Shown piece by piece: positions 1-8,227 of a stretch of 64,000 bases of DNA. Positions within the stretch are counted from its first letter, which is position 1. Each line of letters starts with the position of its first letter. Source of the DNA: Bdellovibrionales bacterium (GTDB lineage: Bacteria; Bdellovibrionota; UBA1018); NCBI GenBank assembly GCA_018266355.1, contig JAFEAP010000029.1:140305-204304 (forward strand), in the 5' to 3' direction. The translations under genes and the position numbers were made by a program. The notes under the pieces were generated by a model. That model saw only the letters and a program-made list of their open reading frames with translations. It had not been told where the DNA came from and made no database searches.

Positions 1-420
1 GGTTACGCCGAATACGCCGACATGATCCTGGCCGAGCCGAAGGTCGAAGCCGTGAAGAGCGAAGTCGAACGCGCAGGACCGGTGAAGGAAGCCGATTTTG
101 CGACTTGGATCACCGATACGTTCCGGATCGGCGAGTCGGCCTACCCGAAGGTCACCGAGATCGTCCCGGGGCGCCGTCCTTACTGCAGCTTCCTCGATCC
201 GAAGACGAAGAAATTCGACAACTCGGGTTACGACGCGAAATCGATTCCGACGCTCGACGAAGCCTACGTCGAGAAGTGGCTGCCGACGGTTCGTTCGCAG
301 ATCCTGAAGGGTGGTCTTCGCCTCGCGAAGGTCCTCGATAAGATCGCCGCCGACGCTCACGTCAAGCCGATGGACCCGGCGAAGGAAACCCGGCTGATCG
401 ATTCGATCCTCGCGAAGTAG
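1..420 (+). CDS. S1/P1-type nuclease, C-terminal part (5' end outside window)
   Basis: The frame is open from the first base, so the gene starts upstream and only about 139 C-terminal residues are visible. The final helix, with residues ILKGGLRLAKVLDKI, resembles the AG-x-RLA-x-x-LN ending of S1/P1 zinc-dependent single-strand nucleases. The preceding W..D..RIGESAYPKV and LDEAYVEKWLP stretches also fit the end of that family. The zinc-binding N-terminal part (Trp-1 and His ligands) is not in view, so catalytic competence cannot be judged. It ends about 150 bases before the flagellar promoter and shows no sign of cotranscription with it. The family call is from pattern memory only and could be wrong. 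Confidence 0.5.
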   Translation, partial: GYAEYADMILAEPKVEAVKSEVERAGPVKEADFATWITDTFRIGESAYPKVTEIVPGRRPYCSFLDPKTKKFDNSGYDAKSIPTLDEAYVEKWLPTVRSQILKGGLRLAKVLDKIAADAHVKPMDPAKETRLIDSILAK

Positions 421-570
421 TCGCGCGAGGAACTTGACGCCGGGGTCGGCGTCGGCGGTAGGCAGGAAAGTTCCCGCTCCGGTTAAAAGATTCCTCATCA
501 TCGGATCGTTTTTGCCGGGTGATCGTCCGGAAAAACCTTCGAATCGGCGAAATCCTTCGGGAATCCGCCA

Positions 571-586
571 CGGCATAGCGGTTGCT
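571..586 (+). promoter_or_regulatory. sigma-54-like -24/-12 promoter of the flgF operon
   Basis: CGGCATAGCGGTTGCT keeps the sigma-54 layout: GGCA, then TTGCT, with exactly ten bases between the GG and GC dinucleotides. A transcript would start near 597, just ahead of flgF. The rest of the 421-653 gap holds nothing else I can name. Sigma-54 control of middle flagellar genes is common; no activator site was identified. Confidence 0.5.
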
Positions 587-653
587 TTATTACCTACTGA
601 AACTTTCTGCCAGGATGGCAGGGTCTCGGGGGATAAAGAGATTGGCCACAGGG

Positions 654-1538
654 ATGTGGACTTCCGTATCGGGCGCTGCCGCGCAGGCCCAAGCTGTCGA
701 TACCGTCGCTAATAACTTAGCGAACGTCGACACCAATGGCTTCAAGAAGGACGTCCCGGCGTTCAAGGAATACCTTTCTTCCGTCGAGCGCGAAAACTCG
801 CGCCCCGATATCCACATCGGGCCGGTGAAGGATAAAGACCTGAATCCGCTTTACGACAAGGACCAATCCCACGTGATCGTGCACGGGAATTACACGAGCT
901 TCTCCCAGGGACCGATGAAGGTCACGAAAGCTCCGCTCGACGTCGCGATCGAAGGCCCGGGATTGATCGAAGTCGCCTCTCCGCAAGGCCCGAAGTTCAC
1001 CCGCCACGGCAGCTTCAAAGTCGCAGTCGACGGCCGGCTCGTGACGAACGAGGGTTACCCCGTCCTCATGGCGAAAGCCGGAGGACTCGCGGGCGAAGCA
1101 CCGGCCGCGCTCACCGCCGCCGGCGCGGCGACGGGCGACGCGTCCTCGCCGATCCCGGGATCGCTGTCCGATCCTTCGGTCGCTTCCCGTTTCATCAACC
1201 TGAAAGACCGCGGAAACATCCAGATCAACGACAAGGGCGAAGTCTATTCCGGCACCGAGCTCATCGGCCAGATCGGGCTCGTCGAGTTTTCCGAACCGAA
1301 GCTGCTCCAGAAGACGGGCCTTCAGTATTTCACGAACACGCTTCCGGAAAAGAACGCCGTCGTCGAGGCCTCTCACTCGAAGATCCACCAAGGCATGCTC
1401 GAGGGTTCGAACGTGAACCCGGTCGAGGAAATGTCGAACCTCATCAAAGCGAACCGTCTGTTCGAACACGACTTGAAGGTCATGAAGACCTTCGGCGACC
1501 TGATGGGTCGCGAAGCGAACGACATCGGCAAACTCTAA
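654..1538 (+). CDS. flgF: Flagellar basal-body proximal rod protein FlgF
   Basis: FlgF builds the proximal rod of the flagellar basal body in the periplasm and is exported by the flagellar type III system. The N-terminus has the rod/hook signature (SGAAAQAQAVDT followed by ANNLANVDTNGFKKD), and the C-terminus has the matching LEGSNVNPVEEMSNLIKANR helix. The length of 294 residues is somewhat above the usual 250, the excess being an Ala/Gly-rich insert around residue 145. The ATG at 654 puts the SGA motif at the usual distance from the start. An upstream in-frame ATG at 615 adds 13 residues and cannot be excluded, since neither has a strong ribosome-binding site. First gene of the flgF-G-A-H-I run. 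Confidence 0.85.
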   Translation: MWTSVSGAAAQAQAVDTVANNLANVDTNGFKKDVPAFKEYLSSVERENSRPDIHIGPVKDKDLNPLYDKDQSHVIVHGNYTSFSQGPMKVTKAPLDVAIEGPGLIEVASPQGPKFTRHGSFKVAVDGRLVTNEGYPVLMAKAGGLAGEAPAALTAAGAATGDASSPIPGSLSDPSVASRFINLKDRGNIQINDKGEVYSGTELIGQIGLVEFSEPKLLQKTGLQYFTNTLPEKNAVVEASHSKIHQGMLEGSNVNPVEEMSNLIKANRLFEHDLKVMKTFGDLMGREANDIGKL

Positions 1539-1560
1539 CGGATAACGGAGACGAAACCCT

Positions 1561-2343
1561 ATGATCCAAACTCTCCATACCGCCGCGACCGCGCTCGAAG
1601 CCCAGAGCGCGAACATCGAACGGATCTCGAACGATCTCGCGAACGTGAATACCGACGGATACAAGCGCGGCCAAACCGAGTTCAGCGAGCTCATGTACAA
1701 GACCGAGAAGGAACCGGGCGCCCAAGTCGGCGCGTCCTCCCAAACCCCGGTCGGCATCCAAACGGGCCTCGGCGTGAAGGTCGGCGCGCAGTCGAAGATC
1801 TTCGAACAAGGACCGGTGAAGCATACGGGCAATCCCCTCGACATCATGGTCGAAGGCCGCGGCTTCATCCCGGTCTCGCGGCCGAACGGCGAGATCGCCT
1901 ATACGCGCGTGGGCGCGTTCCACCGCGATTCCCAAGGCCGTATGGTGCTCTCGAACGGGAGCCAACTCGTTCCGGCGGTCGTGCTCCCCGCGAACGCGCT
2001 CGGAATCACGATCAAGCCGAACGGCGAGATCACGGCCCAGATGCCGGACGCCGCCGAAAACACGATCGGGCAGATCCAACTCGCCGGTTTCGTGAACGAG
2101 CAGGGCCTCATGGCGACCGGCGAAGGCCTTTATCGACCGACGACCGCGAGCGGATCGCCGATCCAAGCGATCCCGGGCGAGGACGGAATGGGCTCGATCG
2201 GCCAAGGCGCGCTCGAAGGCTCGAACGTGAACGTGCCGAACTCGATGATCGAAATGATCCAAACCCAGCGCGCCTACGAGATGGGTACGAAGGTCATGGG
2301 CATCGCCGACCAGATGCTGAACGCCACGGTCAACTTGAAGTAA
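1561..2343 (+). CDS. flgG: Flagellar basal-body distal rod protein FlgG
   Basis: FlgG forms the distal rod that passes through the P and L rings. The 260-residue length is canonical. The N-terminal helix has the family motif (ISNDLANVNTDGYKRGQTEF), and the C-terminal GALEGSNVNVPNSMIEMIQTQRAYEM is a textbook FlgG ending. It lies 22 bases after flgF, with a GGAG ribosome-binding site upstream of the ATG. It is probably transcribed with flgF, flgA, flgH and flgI. Confidence 0.95.
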   Translation: MIQTLHTAATALEAQSANIERISNDLANVNTDGYKRGQTEFSELMYKTEKEPGAQVGASSQTPVGIQTGLGVKVGAQSKIFEQGPVKHTGNPLDIMVEGRGFIPVSRPNGEIAYTRVGAFHRDSQGRMVLSNGSQLVPAVVLPANALGITIKPNGEITAQMPDAAENTIGQIQLAGFVNEQGLMATGEGLYRPTTASGSPIQAIPGEDGMGSIGQGALEGSNVNVPNSMIEMIQTQRAYEMGTKVMGIADQMLNATVNLK

Positions 2344-2354
2344 GGGAGCGTCGC

Positions 2355-3050
2355 TTGAATCTATTCGCTAAATTCGCCATCGGATTCGGAATCGGACTCG
2401 CCCTCTCTACTTTCGGCTTCGCCGCCGAAAAAGATGACGGAAAAATCGACCGACTCCTGCGCGCCGAAATCGGGAAGAAGTTCCCGGGAGCCTCGATCGA
2501 ACTCCTTCCCGGCTCGACCTTTCCCGCCGGCCGCGAGTCGCTCGATCTCGTGGCGGTCCGTCTCCTCACCGAGAACGGCACCGGCACTTCCGATTATTCC
2601 GCGACTTATTCCGACGGCTCTAGCGGCCTCGGCCAGGTCCGTTTCTCCGCGATGGTCCCCACCTTCGTGGCATCGAAGCGAGTGCACCCCGGGGACAAGC
2701 TTTCCCGGGGTGACTTTTCCGTCCAAAGCGTGAACGTCGCCTCCGGCATGGCTTACCAGTACCGGGGCGTGATGATGAGCGCGAAGGAAAAACTCGAGGG
2801 ACTGCAGGCGCGCCAAACCATCCTCGAGGGTCAGTACCCGCTCACGAGCGGCGTCGAGCGCATTCCCGACGCGCGCCGGGGCGATCCGATCGAAGTGCGC
2901 ATCGTCTCGGGCGACGTGGAGCTCACGACGCTCGGGAACGTGCAGGAGCCGGCGTACCTGAACCAGAACGTGCGGATCCTCACCCAGAAATCGAAGAAGG
3001 AACTCGTCGGCAAGCTCAAGAGCGGCGGCGTCGTGGAGGTTAGACTGTGA
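2355..3050 (+). CDS. flgA: Flagellar P-ring assembly chaperone FlgA
   Basis: FlgA is the periplasmic chaperone for FlgI polymerisation into the P ring. The start is TTG, placed 7 bases after an AGGGAG ribosome-binding site; no ATG fits. A signal peptide is visible (hydrophobic residues 5-20, cleavage after FGFA). The C-terminal half has the SAF-type pattern: the VHPGDKLSRGDF segment, then LTSGVERIPDARRGDPIEVRI and VQEPAYLNQNVRIL. The length of 231 residues is typical. The stop overlaps the flgH start (GTGA), which suggests translational coupling. Confidence 0.85.
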   Translation: MNLFAKFAIGFGIGLALSTFGFAAEKDDGKIDRLLRAEIGKKFPGASIELLPGSTFPAGRESLDLVAVRLLTENGTGTSDYSATYSDGSSGLGQVRFSAMVPTFVASKRVHPGDKLSRGDFSVQSVNVASGMAYQYRGVMMSAKEKLEGLQARQTILEGQYPLTSGVERIPDARRGDPIEVRIVSGDVELTTLGNVQEPAYLNQNVRILTQKSKKELVGKLKSGGVVEVRL

Positions 3051-4084
3051 ACTTGGATCTCGATTCGGAACTGAACTCCGGTTTTTTCAACGGCACGCGC
3101 TCGGTTTGGGTCGCGATCGGCGCGGCGGCGCTCCTTTTCGCCCTCGGCGGACTCAGCGGCTGTTCGCAGCTGATGGGCGGGCTGCGCCCGGACCTGAACG
3201 ACGAATACCGTTATGAGCAAGAGCCGACGTACGGCGGACGTTTCACCGAAGGCGGACTCCTCGACGAAGGTCCGTCGCGGAACCCGAACTCCGAGGATTC
3301 CATGGGCCATCGCGAGGGCCAGGCGAGCGCCGGTCGCATGGGCGGCCAAGGCACGTGGCTGACCCAAGCCGACGACGAACGTCCGGTCGCGCGCCGTTCG
3401 AACGACGACGAGGGCGGGCCCGCGCTCGCGCCGCGCCCGGTGATGCAGAAGAAGTACAAGTACGGCAACCGCGCTTCCCGAGCGGACTTCATCGACGACT
3501 CCCGCGGCGACGGTTCGCTGTGGAACTCCGACGGCCAGACGAACTACCTGATGACGAAGAACACCGTGAAGTCCGACGGCGACCTCGTCACGATCGTCAC
3601 CGACGAAGAGATCCTGAAGGACATCTCGGCCGAGTTGAAGCGCGTGATGTCCCCGGAAGAACGCGAGAACGAGATCGACATCGCCCAGGAACGCGCTCGC
3701 CGCCGCGCGAACGGGCTTCCCGAAGACCCGAACGCGCCGGCCGACGCGAAAGGCGACCAGGTCGCGAGCGCCCAGTCGGCGGCTTCGCGCTCTCCGGCCT
3801 CGTTCGACGGCGACAAGAAGCAAGTCGACGTTCCGGCGGTTTCGTGGGGCGACGTCGACCTTCGCAAGTCGATGGAAATGAAAGCCGGCGATCCGATCAT
3901 GGCGGAAGTCATGGAACGGTATCCGAACGGAAACTACAAACTGCGCGGGCTGAAACGGGTCCGCCTCCACGGCCAGACGAAGATGGTCAGCGTCGTCGCG
4001 ATCGCGCGGCACGCGGACATCACGGCGGACGAAACCATCCCGGCGGGAAAACTCTATGAATATCGTATCGAAGCCGTTCGCTAA
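3047..4084 (+). CDS. flgH: Flagellar L-ring protein FlgH (extended)
   Basis: FlgH is the outer-membrane lipoprotein that forms the L ring. The GTG start overlaps the flgA stop. A long charged N-region precedes the membrane segment and the lipobox LSGC (Cys near residue 39). The recognisable FlgH core starts with GSLW near residue 163, continues with the DLVTIVTDEE strand, and ends with YPNGNYKLRGLKRVRLHG. At 345 residues it is about 100 longer than the enteric protein. The excess is a polar, low-complexity stretch between the lipobox and the core, plus an Ala/Asp-rich stretch inside the core. Neighbouring flgA and flgI confirm the assignment. Confidence 0.85.
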   Translation: MNLDLDSELNSGFFNGTRSVWVAIGAAALLFALGGLSGCSQLMGGLRPDLNDEYRYEQEPTYGGRFTEGGLLDEGPSRNPNSEDSMGHREGQASAGRMGGQGTWLTQADDERPVARRSNDDEGGPALAPRPVMQKKYKYGNRASRADFIDDSRGDGSLWNSDGQTNYLMTKNTVKSDGDLVTIVTDEEILKDISAELKRVMSPEERENEIDIAQERARRRANGLPEDPNAPADAKGDQVASAQSAASRSPASFDGDKKQVDVPAVSWGDVDLRKSMEMKAGDPIMAEVMERYPNGNYKLRGLKRVRLHGQTKMVSVVAIARHADITADETIPAGKLYEYRIEAVR

Positions 4085-5096
4085 AACCGCGCTATTCGCG
4101 CTTCTCGGGGCGATCCTCGTCCCGAGCGTCCAAGCCGCGCGGCTGAAAGACATCGCCGAAGTGAAGGGCGTTCGCGAGAACATCCTCATCGGTTACGGCA
4201 TCGTCGTCGGCCTGAAAGGCACGGGCGACTCGAGCGCCGACGTGACGAGCCAGTCGCTCGGTCGGCTCTTCGATAAACTCGGACTCGAAGTGAAGAACTC
4301 GGCCGGTATCAAGTCGAAGAACGCCGCCGCCGTCATCGTCACCGCGACCCTGCCCGCGTTCGCGCGCGCCGGGAACAAGATCGACGTCACGGTCTCCTCG
4401 ATCGGGGACGCCTCCTCGCTCGAAGGCGGCACGCTCCTCGTCGCGCCCCTGCGCGCGGGCGACCAGAACATCTACGCCGTGGCCCAGGGACCGGTCTCGA
4501 TCGGCGCCGTCGCCGACGGCACGTCGAAGAACTTTCCGACCGTGGGTCGGGTCGTCTCCGGCGCGTCGATCGAAAAGGACATCGACACGAATTTCTCGAC
4601 GAAACGCTCGCTCCGACTCACGCTTCATTCGCCGGACTTCACGACGGCCGCGCGCCTCGCGGTCCTGATCGACGGCGAACTCGGCGGGAAGTACGCGACC
4701 GCTCGAGATAGCGCGACGATCGACCTCGTCGTTCCCTTCACTTACGAGGGCAAGTCGGTCGAATTCATGGCCGCGATCGAGAACATCAACGTGAACGTCG
4801 ACGCGAAGGCGAAGGTCGTCCTGAACGAGAAGACGGGAACCGTCGTGATGGGAGAAAAGATCGGGATTTCCCCGGTCGCGATCGCCCACGGCGACCTCAC
4901 GATCCAGGTCGGCGGAGGCACCGCGAGCGCGGGCGCCGGGAAGCCGGGCCACGTGGCCGAGCTGAAAAGCGGTTCGAGCGTCGCCGATCTCGTGAAGGCG
5001 CTGAACGCGCTCGGCGTGCAGCCGAAGGATTTGACCTCGATTTTTCAAACTTTGAAGACGATGGGCGCTCTTCAAGCCGAATTGGAGATTCTGTGA
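4056..5096 (+). CDS. flgI: Flagellar P-ring protein FlgI
   Basis: FlgI polymerises around the rod in the periplasm as the P ring. The 346-residue length is standard. A signal peptide ends at VQA near residue 27 and is followed by the highly conserved RLKDIAEVKGVRENILIGYG and VVGLKGTGDS. The C-terminus has the LKSGSSVADLVKALNALGV and DLTSIFQTLKTMGAL blocks. The ATG lies 29 bases inside flgH, an unusually long overlap. The SD-like GGGAA precedes it. Confidence 0.95.
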   Translation: MNIVSKPFAKTALFALLGAILVPSVQAARLKDIAEVKGVRENILIGYGIVVGLKGTGDSSADVTSQSLGRLFDKLGLEVKNSAGIKSKNAAAVIVTATLPAFARAGNKIDVTVSSIGDASSLEGGTLLVAPLRAGDQNIYAVAQGPVSIGAVADGTSKNFPTVGRVVSGASIEKDIDTNFSTKRSLRLTLHSPDFTTAARLAVLIDGELGGKYATARDSATIDLVVPFTYEGKSVEFMAAIENINVNVDAKAKVVLNEKTGTVVMGEKIGISPVAIAHGDLTIQVGGGTASAGAGKPGHVAELKSGSSVADLVKALNALGVQPKDLTSIFQTLKTMGALQAELEIL

Positions 5097-5419
5097 TTAT
5101 TTGGAAAGACTTCGTTCTCGACGACAACGGATTAGGACCAGTTTTATCTCCCGAACTCTTCGCGAGTTCGGAACAAAATCGCCGCGACCTGCGCGTGACT
5201 CGTTCACGCGTCATGGAAGATGCGAGTGCTCGGGCGTTGATCCAGGAAACAAGACGGGATGCCGAGCCCTTTCGTAACGCAAACACAGGATGTGTGCGCG
5301 AGACGACGTGGACGCAAGTCCAAGACCAGGGCCAGGAATCACAGCTTGAAACCAACGCCTCCTCCCACACGGAAGTGGGGAGCGAGCCCGCAGGTCAGCG
5401 GCTGCGGGGGGTGGGATGA
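5093..5419 (+). CDS. Hypothetical protein between flgI and the rod-binding gene
   Basis: This 108-residue frame starts with GTG overlapping the flgI stop (GTGA) and ends with TGA overlapping the next ATG (ATGA). It is therefore coupled on both sides, which argues for real translation. The sequence is hydrophilic, rich in Gln, Arg and Glu, with one Cys and no signal peptide or membrane segment. I recognise no family. Its place in the basal-body operon suggests a role in rod or ring assembly, but it could also be a spacer read through for coupling. Confidence 0.5.
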   Translation: MIIWKDFVLDDNGLGPVLSPELFASSEQNRRDLRVTRSRVMEDASARALIQETRRDAEPFRNANTGCVRETTWTQVQDQGQESQLETNASSHTEVGSEPAGQRLRGVG

Positions 5420-5841
5420 AAATCCCGCCCTCCGCACCCCCTACCTTGAAGCCGCCGCCCCGCCAAAGGGCTGACGTCGATCCCCAGATCCGGGAGGCGG
5501 CTGAGGGACTCGAGGCCATGTTCCTCGATACGATGATGCAGGCGATGCGCGGAACCGTTCAGGAATCGGAGTTCAGCCTGGAAAACCCGGCGACAAAAAT
5601 CTACCGGGGGATGCTTGACCAGGAGATTTCGAAGCAGACCGCGCATTCGAACTCGGTCGGTCTCGCGGATCAAATCGTTGCCTACCTGGAGCAGCGTGGC
5701 TACAATAGTAATCAGGCTTCGGTCCACGGAAGAACGAAGCCAGGGGCGGCTCTCCCGCCATCTTCATCGGCGCCAGGTAAGGCGCCGGCGGAGCAGAAGG
5801 TCGGCGACGCCGCGGGCGTTGCCGAAGGTTCGGGTCAGTAG
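5416..5841 (+). CDS. FlgJ-type rod-binding protein (no muramidase domain)
   Basis: The segment from residue 20 to 90 matches the FlgJ N-terminal rod-binding domain: IREAAEGLEAMFLDTMMQAM, then IYRGMLDQEISKQTA and a GLADQIVAYL helix. The C-terminal peptidoglycan hydrolase domain of enteric FlgJ is absent. At 141 residues the protein is the single-domain form common outside gammaproteobacteria, so another enzyme must open the cell wall for the rod. The last 40 residues are Pro/Ala/Gly-rich. The ATG overlaps the stop of the preceding frame. Confidence 0.8.
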   Translation: MKIPPSAPPTLKPPPRQRADVDPQIREAAEGLEAMFLDTMMQAMRGTVQESEFSLENPATKIYRGMLDQEISKQTAHSNSVGLADQIVAYLEQRGYNSNQASVHGRTKPGAALPPSSSAPGKAPAEQKVGDAAGVAEGSGQ

Positions 5842-5858
5842 TACACGGAGGTACGAGC

Positions 5859-6176
5859 ATGCGAGTGAATAACGGCATCAGCCAGAATATCCAGAGCGGT
5901 CAAACCGAAGGTCTGAAGAAGACCGATCAAACCGCGAAAGTCGATCGCGCCCGCCAGGCGGAAGAAGCGGCGAAATCTCGCGGCGTTTCCCATCCGGGCG
6001 CGGAAATCTCCGACAAGGCGAAGGATTTCGCGAAGGCTCACGCCGTCGCGTCCGCGACGCCCGACGTTCGCGAAGACCGCATCGCCGAGCTGAAGAAGCG
6101 CATCGCTTCCGGCGATTACAAGATCGACTCCGAGAAGATCGCGGAGAAGATGATGGGCGAGCACGCCGCGCTCTAG
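5859..6176 (+). CDS. flgM: Anti-sigma-28 factor FlgM
   Basis: FlgM holds the flagellar sigma factor FliA inactive until the hook is complete and FlgM is exported. This 105-residue hydrophilic protein has the family layout: a disordered N-terminus, then EISDKAKDFAKAHAVA and the C-terminal ELKKRIASGDYKIDSEKIAEKMM helix that contacts FliA. A CGGAGGT ribosome-binding site stands 6 bases before the ATG. It is followed by flgN, flgK and flgL, the genes FlgM/FliA typically controls. No clear sigma-28 promoter is visible in the short gap upstream. Confidence 0.85.
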   Translation: MRVNNGISQNIQSGQTEGLKKTDQTAKVDRARQAEEAAKSRGVSHPGAEISDKAKDFAKAHAVASATPDVREDRIAELKKRIASGDYKIDSEKIAEKMMGEHAAL

Positions 6177-6250
6177 TCCGCGTCCGAGTTTTCGGCGTCC
6201 AGGAAGGACGCACGTAGTACCCGGTAGGAAACGGAATCAGGAGGATTCAC

Positions 6251-6790
6251 GTGTCCATGAACCAGAACCCCAATCCGATCGATGCGCACCTCGAACCGCT
6301 GTACGCGGTTCTCAGCCGCATGCTCGGGCTGCATCGTCAGCTCTACGAGACGTGCAAGCTCGAGCGCGACGCGTTCATCGCGGCCGACGTGAAGCTCATC
6401 ACCGAACAGACCCACGCGAAGGAACTCATCATCGAGACGATCCGCCAGGCCGAAGCCGAGCGGATCCGGATCTCGACGTTCATCGCGCTCGACTGGAAGG
6501 TGCCTCTGAAGGACCTCACCCTGAATTACATCATCCGCGAGGTCGAACCGCGGGACGCCGAGCGCGCGGAGCGTTTCCGCAGCGCCCTGACCGCGCTCAC
6601 CGTGCTGATCGAGCGCGCGAAGAAAATGAACGATTCGAACCGCGAGCTCGTCGAGAAATCGCTCGAGCACGTGAACGCGATGAAAAAGAACGTCCTCGGC
6701 GAAGCCGTGCCGGCGACCGACACGTACGGAAACCAAGGCCAGAAGCTCCCGAACACCTCGGGCGCGCGGCTCCTCTCGACGGAAGCGTAG
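6251..6790 (+). CDS. flgN: Flagellar export chaperone FlgN
   Basis: FlgN binds the hook-associated proteins FlgK and FlgL before export. The 179-residue protein is mostly long charged helices (residues 15-150) without any membrane segment, like the FlgN family. It sits directly upstream of flgK and flgL. A perfect AGGAGG lies 6 bases before the GTG at 6251; an ATG two codons later is the alternative start. Assignment rests on helix pattern and context more than on a sharp motif. Confidence 0.75.
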   Translation: MSMNQNPNPIDAHLEPLYAVLSRMLGLHRQLYETCKLERDAFIAADVKLITEQTHAKELIIETIRQAEAERIRISTFIALDWKVPLKDLTLNYIIREVEPRDAERAERFRSALTALTVLIERAKKMNDSNRELVEKSLEHVNAMKKNVLGEAVPATDTYGNQGQKLPNTSGARLLSTEA

Positions 6791-6802
6791 GACGGGGACA
6801 CG

Positions 6803-8221
6803 ATGCCTTTACCGAACGTCATGCAGACGGGAAAAAGCGGGATGGTGGCGGCGAAAGCCCAGATGGCCACCACTTCGCACAATATCTCGAATGCGAACAC
6901 GGAAGGTTATTCGCGCCAGCGCGTCCAGCAGAAGGCCGACAACCCGACCCCGTTCGGCCAGAAGAACATGATCGGCCAGGGCACGCTCATCGCCCGCACC
7001 GAACGCATCAACGACAACTACATCGAAAAGCAGATCCGCTCGGCCGCCCGCGACCTTTCCCACATGGAAGAGAAGGACCTCGCGCTGAAGCAGACCGAGG
7101 ACATCTTCAACGAAATGGGCGGCGAAGGCCTGAACCGCGTCGTCGCGAAGTTCTTCAACGAGTTCCGCAAACTCGCGAACGAGCCCGATAACGAGGCCGT
7201 CCGCCAGAGCGTCCGCGAGTCTACCCAAGCGGTCGCGAACGATTTCCACCGTCTCCGCGGTTCGGTCGAGGAAGTGCGCACGCACCTCGATTCCCGGATC
7301 GAAGGTTTCACCGCCGAAGCGAACGCCCTCGCGGAGCAGGTGAAGGACTTGAATCTCCGGATCAAGGTCCAGGAACTCTCCGGCGCGCCCGCGAACGACC
7401 TGCGCGACCAACGCGACCTCGCGATGAAGAAGCTTTCCACTTACGTCGACACGTCCGTTCACCTCGACAAGGACGGAGCCTATTGCGTCGACATCAAGGG
7501 CGTCGGCCCGCTCGTGAACGGCCCGAACGCCGAGAAGTTCGGCGTCTACCGGAGCCCGGCCGACGAGGACGGAAAACCCGAGAACTCGTTCGCGATCCGT
7601 TATTCGGGTCACGCGAGCGACGACATCACTCACGCGCTCAAGGGCGGGAAGATCGGCGCGCTCCTCGAGGTCCGCGACCAGACGCTCTCCTCGATCTTGA
7701 ACCGCCTCGACGAGCTCGCCTCCGCGATCACCGAGTCGGTGAACGCGATCCACCGCGAAGGGGTCACCCGTTACGGCACGAAGGGCGTCGATTTCTTCAA
7801 ACCCCTCGCCGGGACGGAGCGCGCGTCGGCCTATATCGGATTATCGGACGCGATCGCGAACGACGTGAATCAAATCGCCGCGGGCGCGGTGCCGGACGCT
7901 CCGGGAGACAACCGGATCGCGGTGGCGATCTCCCAGCTCCAGAACATGCGCGTGATGGACCACGGTAACGCGACCGTGGATTCGTTCTATAACGGCATCG
8001 TCTCGGACGTCGGCGTCGTCGCCGGACGGAACCGGAACGCGCTCGTGCAACAAAAAGACATCTCGATGCAACTCGATAAGATGCGCGAGCAGATCTCCGG
8101 CGTCTCGATGGACGAGGAGACCGCGAATCTTCTGCAATACCAGCGGGCGTTCGACGCCTCGGCGAAGGTCATCTCCGTCGCCGACCAGTGCTTGGAAACG
8201 GTCCTTAATCTTCGGCGGTAA
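6803..8221 (+). CDS. flgK: Flagellar hook-associated protein 1, FlgK
   Basis: FlgK joins the hook to the filament. The N-terminal KAQMATTSHNISNANTEGYS is the FlgK/hook signature, and the C-terminal NLLQYQRAFDASAKVISVAD completes the coiled-coil pair. Motifs such as LRDQRDLAMKKLSTYVDTSV are typical. At 472 residues it is of normal size for forms with a modest central domain. It follows flgN by 12 bases and precedes flgL by 6, so the three are cotranscribed. Confidence 0.92.
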   Translation: MPLPNVMQTGKSGMVAAKAQMATTSHNISNANTEGYSRQRVQQKADNPTPFGQKNMIGQGTLIARTERINDNYIEKQIRSAARDLSHMEEKDLALKQTEDIFNEMGGEGLNRVVAKFFNEFRKLANEPDNEAVRQSVRESTQAVANDFHRLRGSVEEVRTHLDSRIEGFTAEANALAEQVKDLNLRIKVQELSGAPANDLRDQRDLAMKKLSTYVDTSVHLDKDGAYCVDIKGVGPLVNGPNAEKFGVYRSPADEDGKPENSFAIRYSGHASDDITHALKGGKIGALLEVRDQTLSSILNRLDELASAITESVNAIHREGVTRYGTKGVDFFKPLAGTERASAYIGLSDAIANDVNQIAAGAVPDAPGDNRIAVAISQLQNMRVMDHGNATVDSFYNGIVSDVGVVAGRNRNALVQQKDISMQLDKMREQISGVSMDEETANLLQYQRAFDASAKVISVADQCLETVLNLRR

Positions 8222-8227
8222 TGACGG

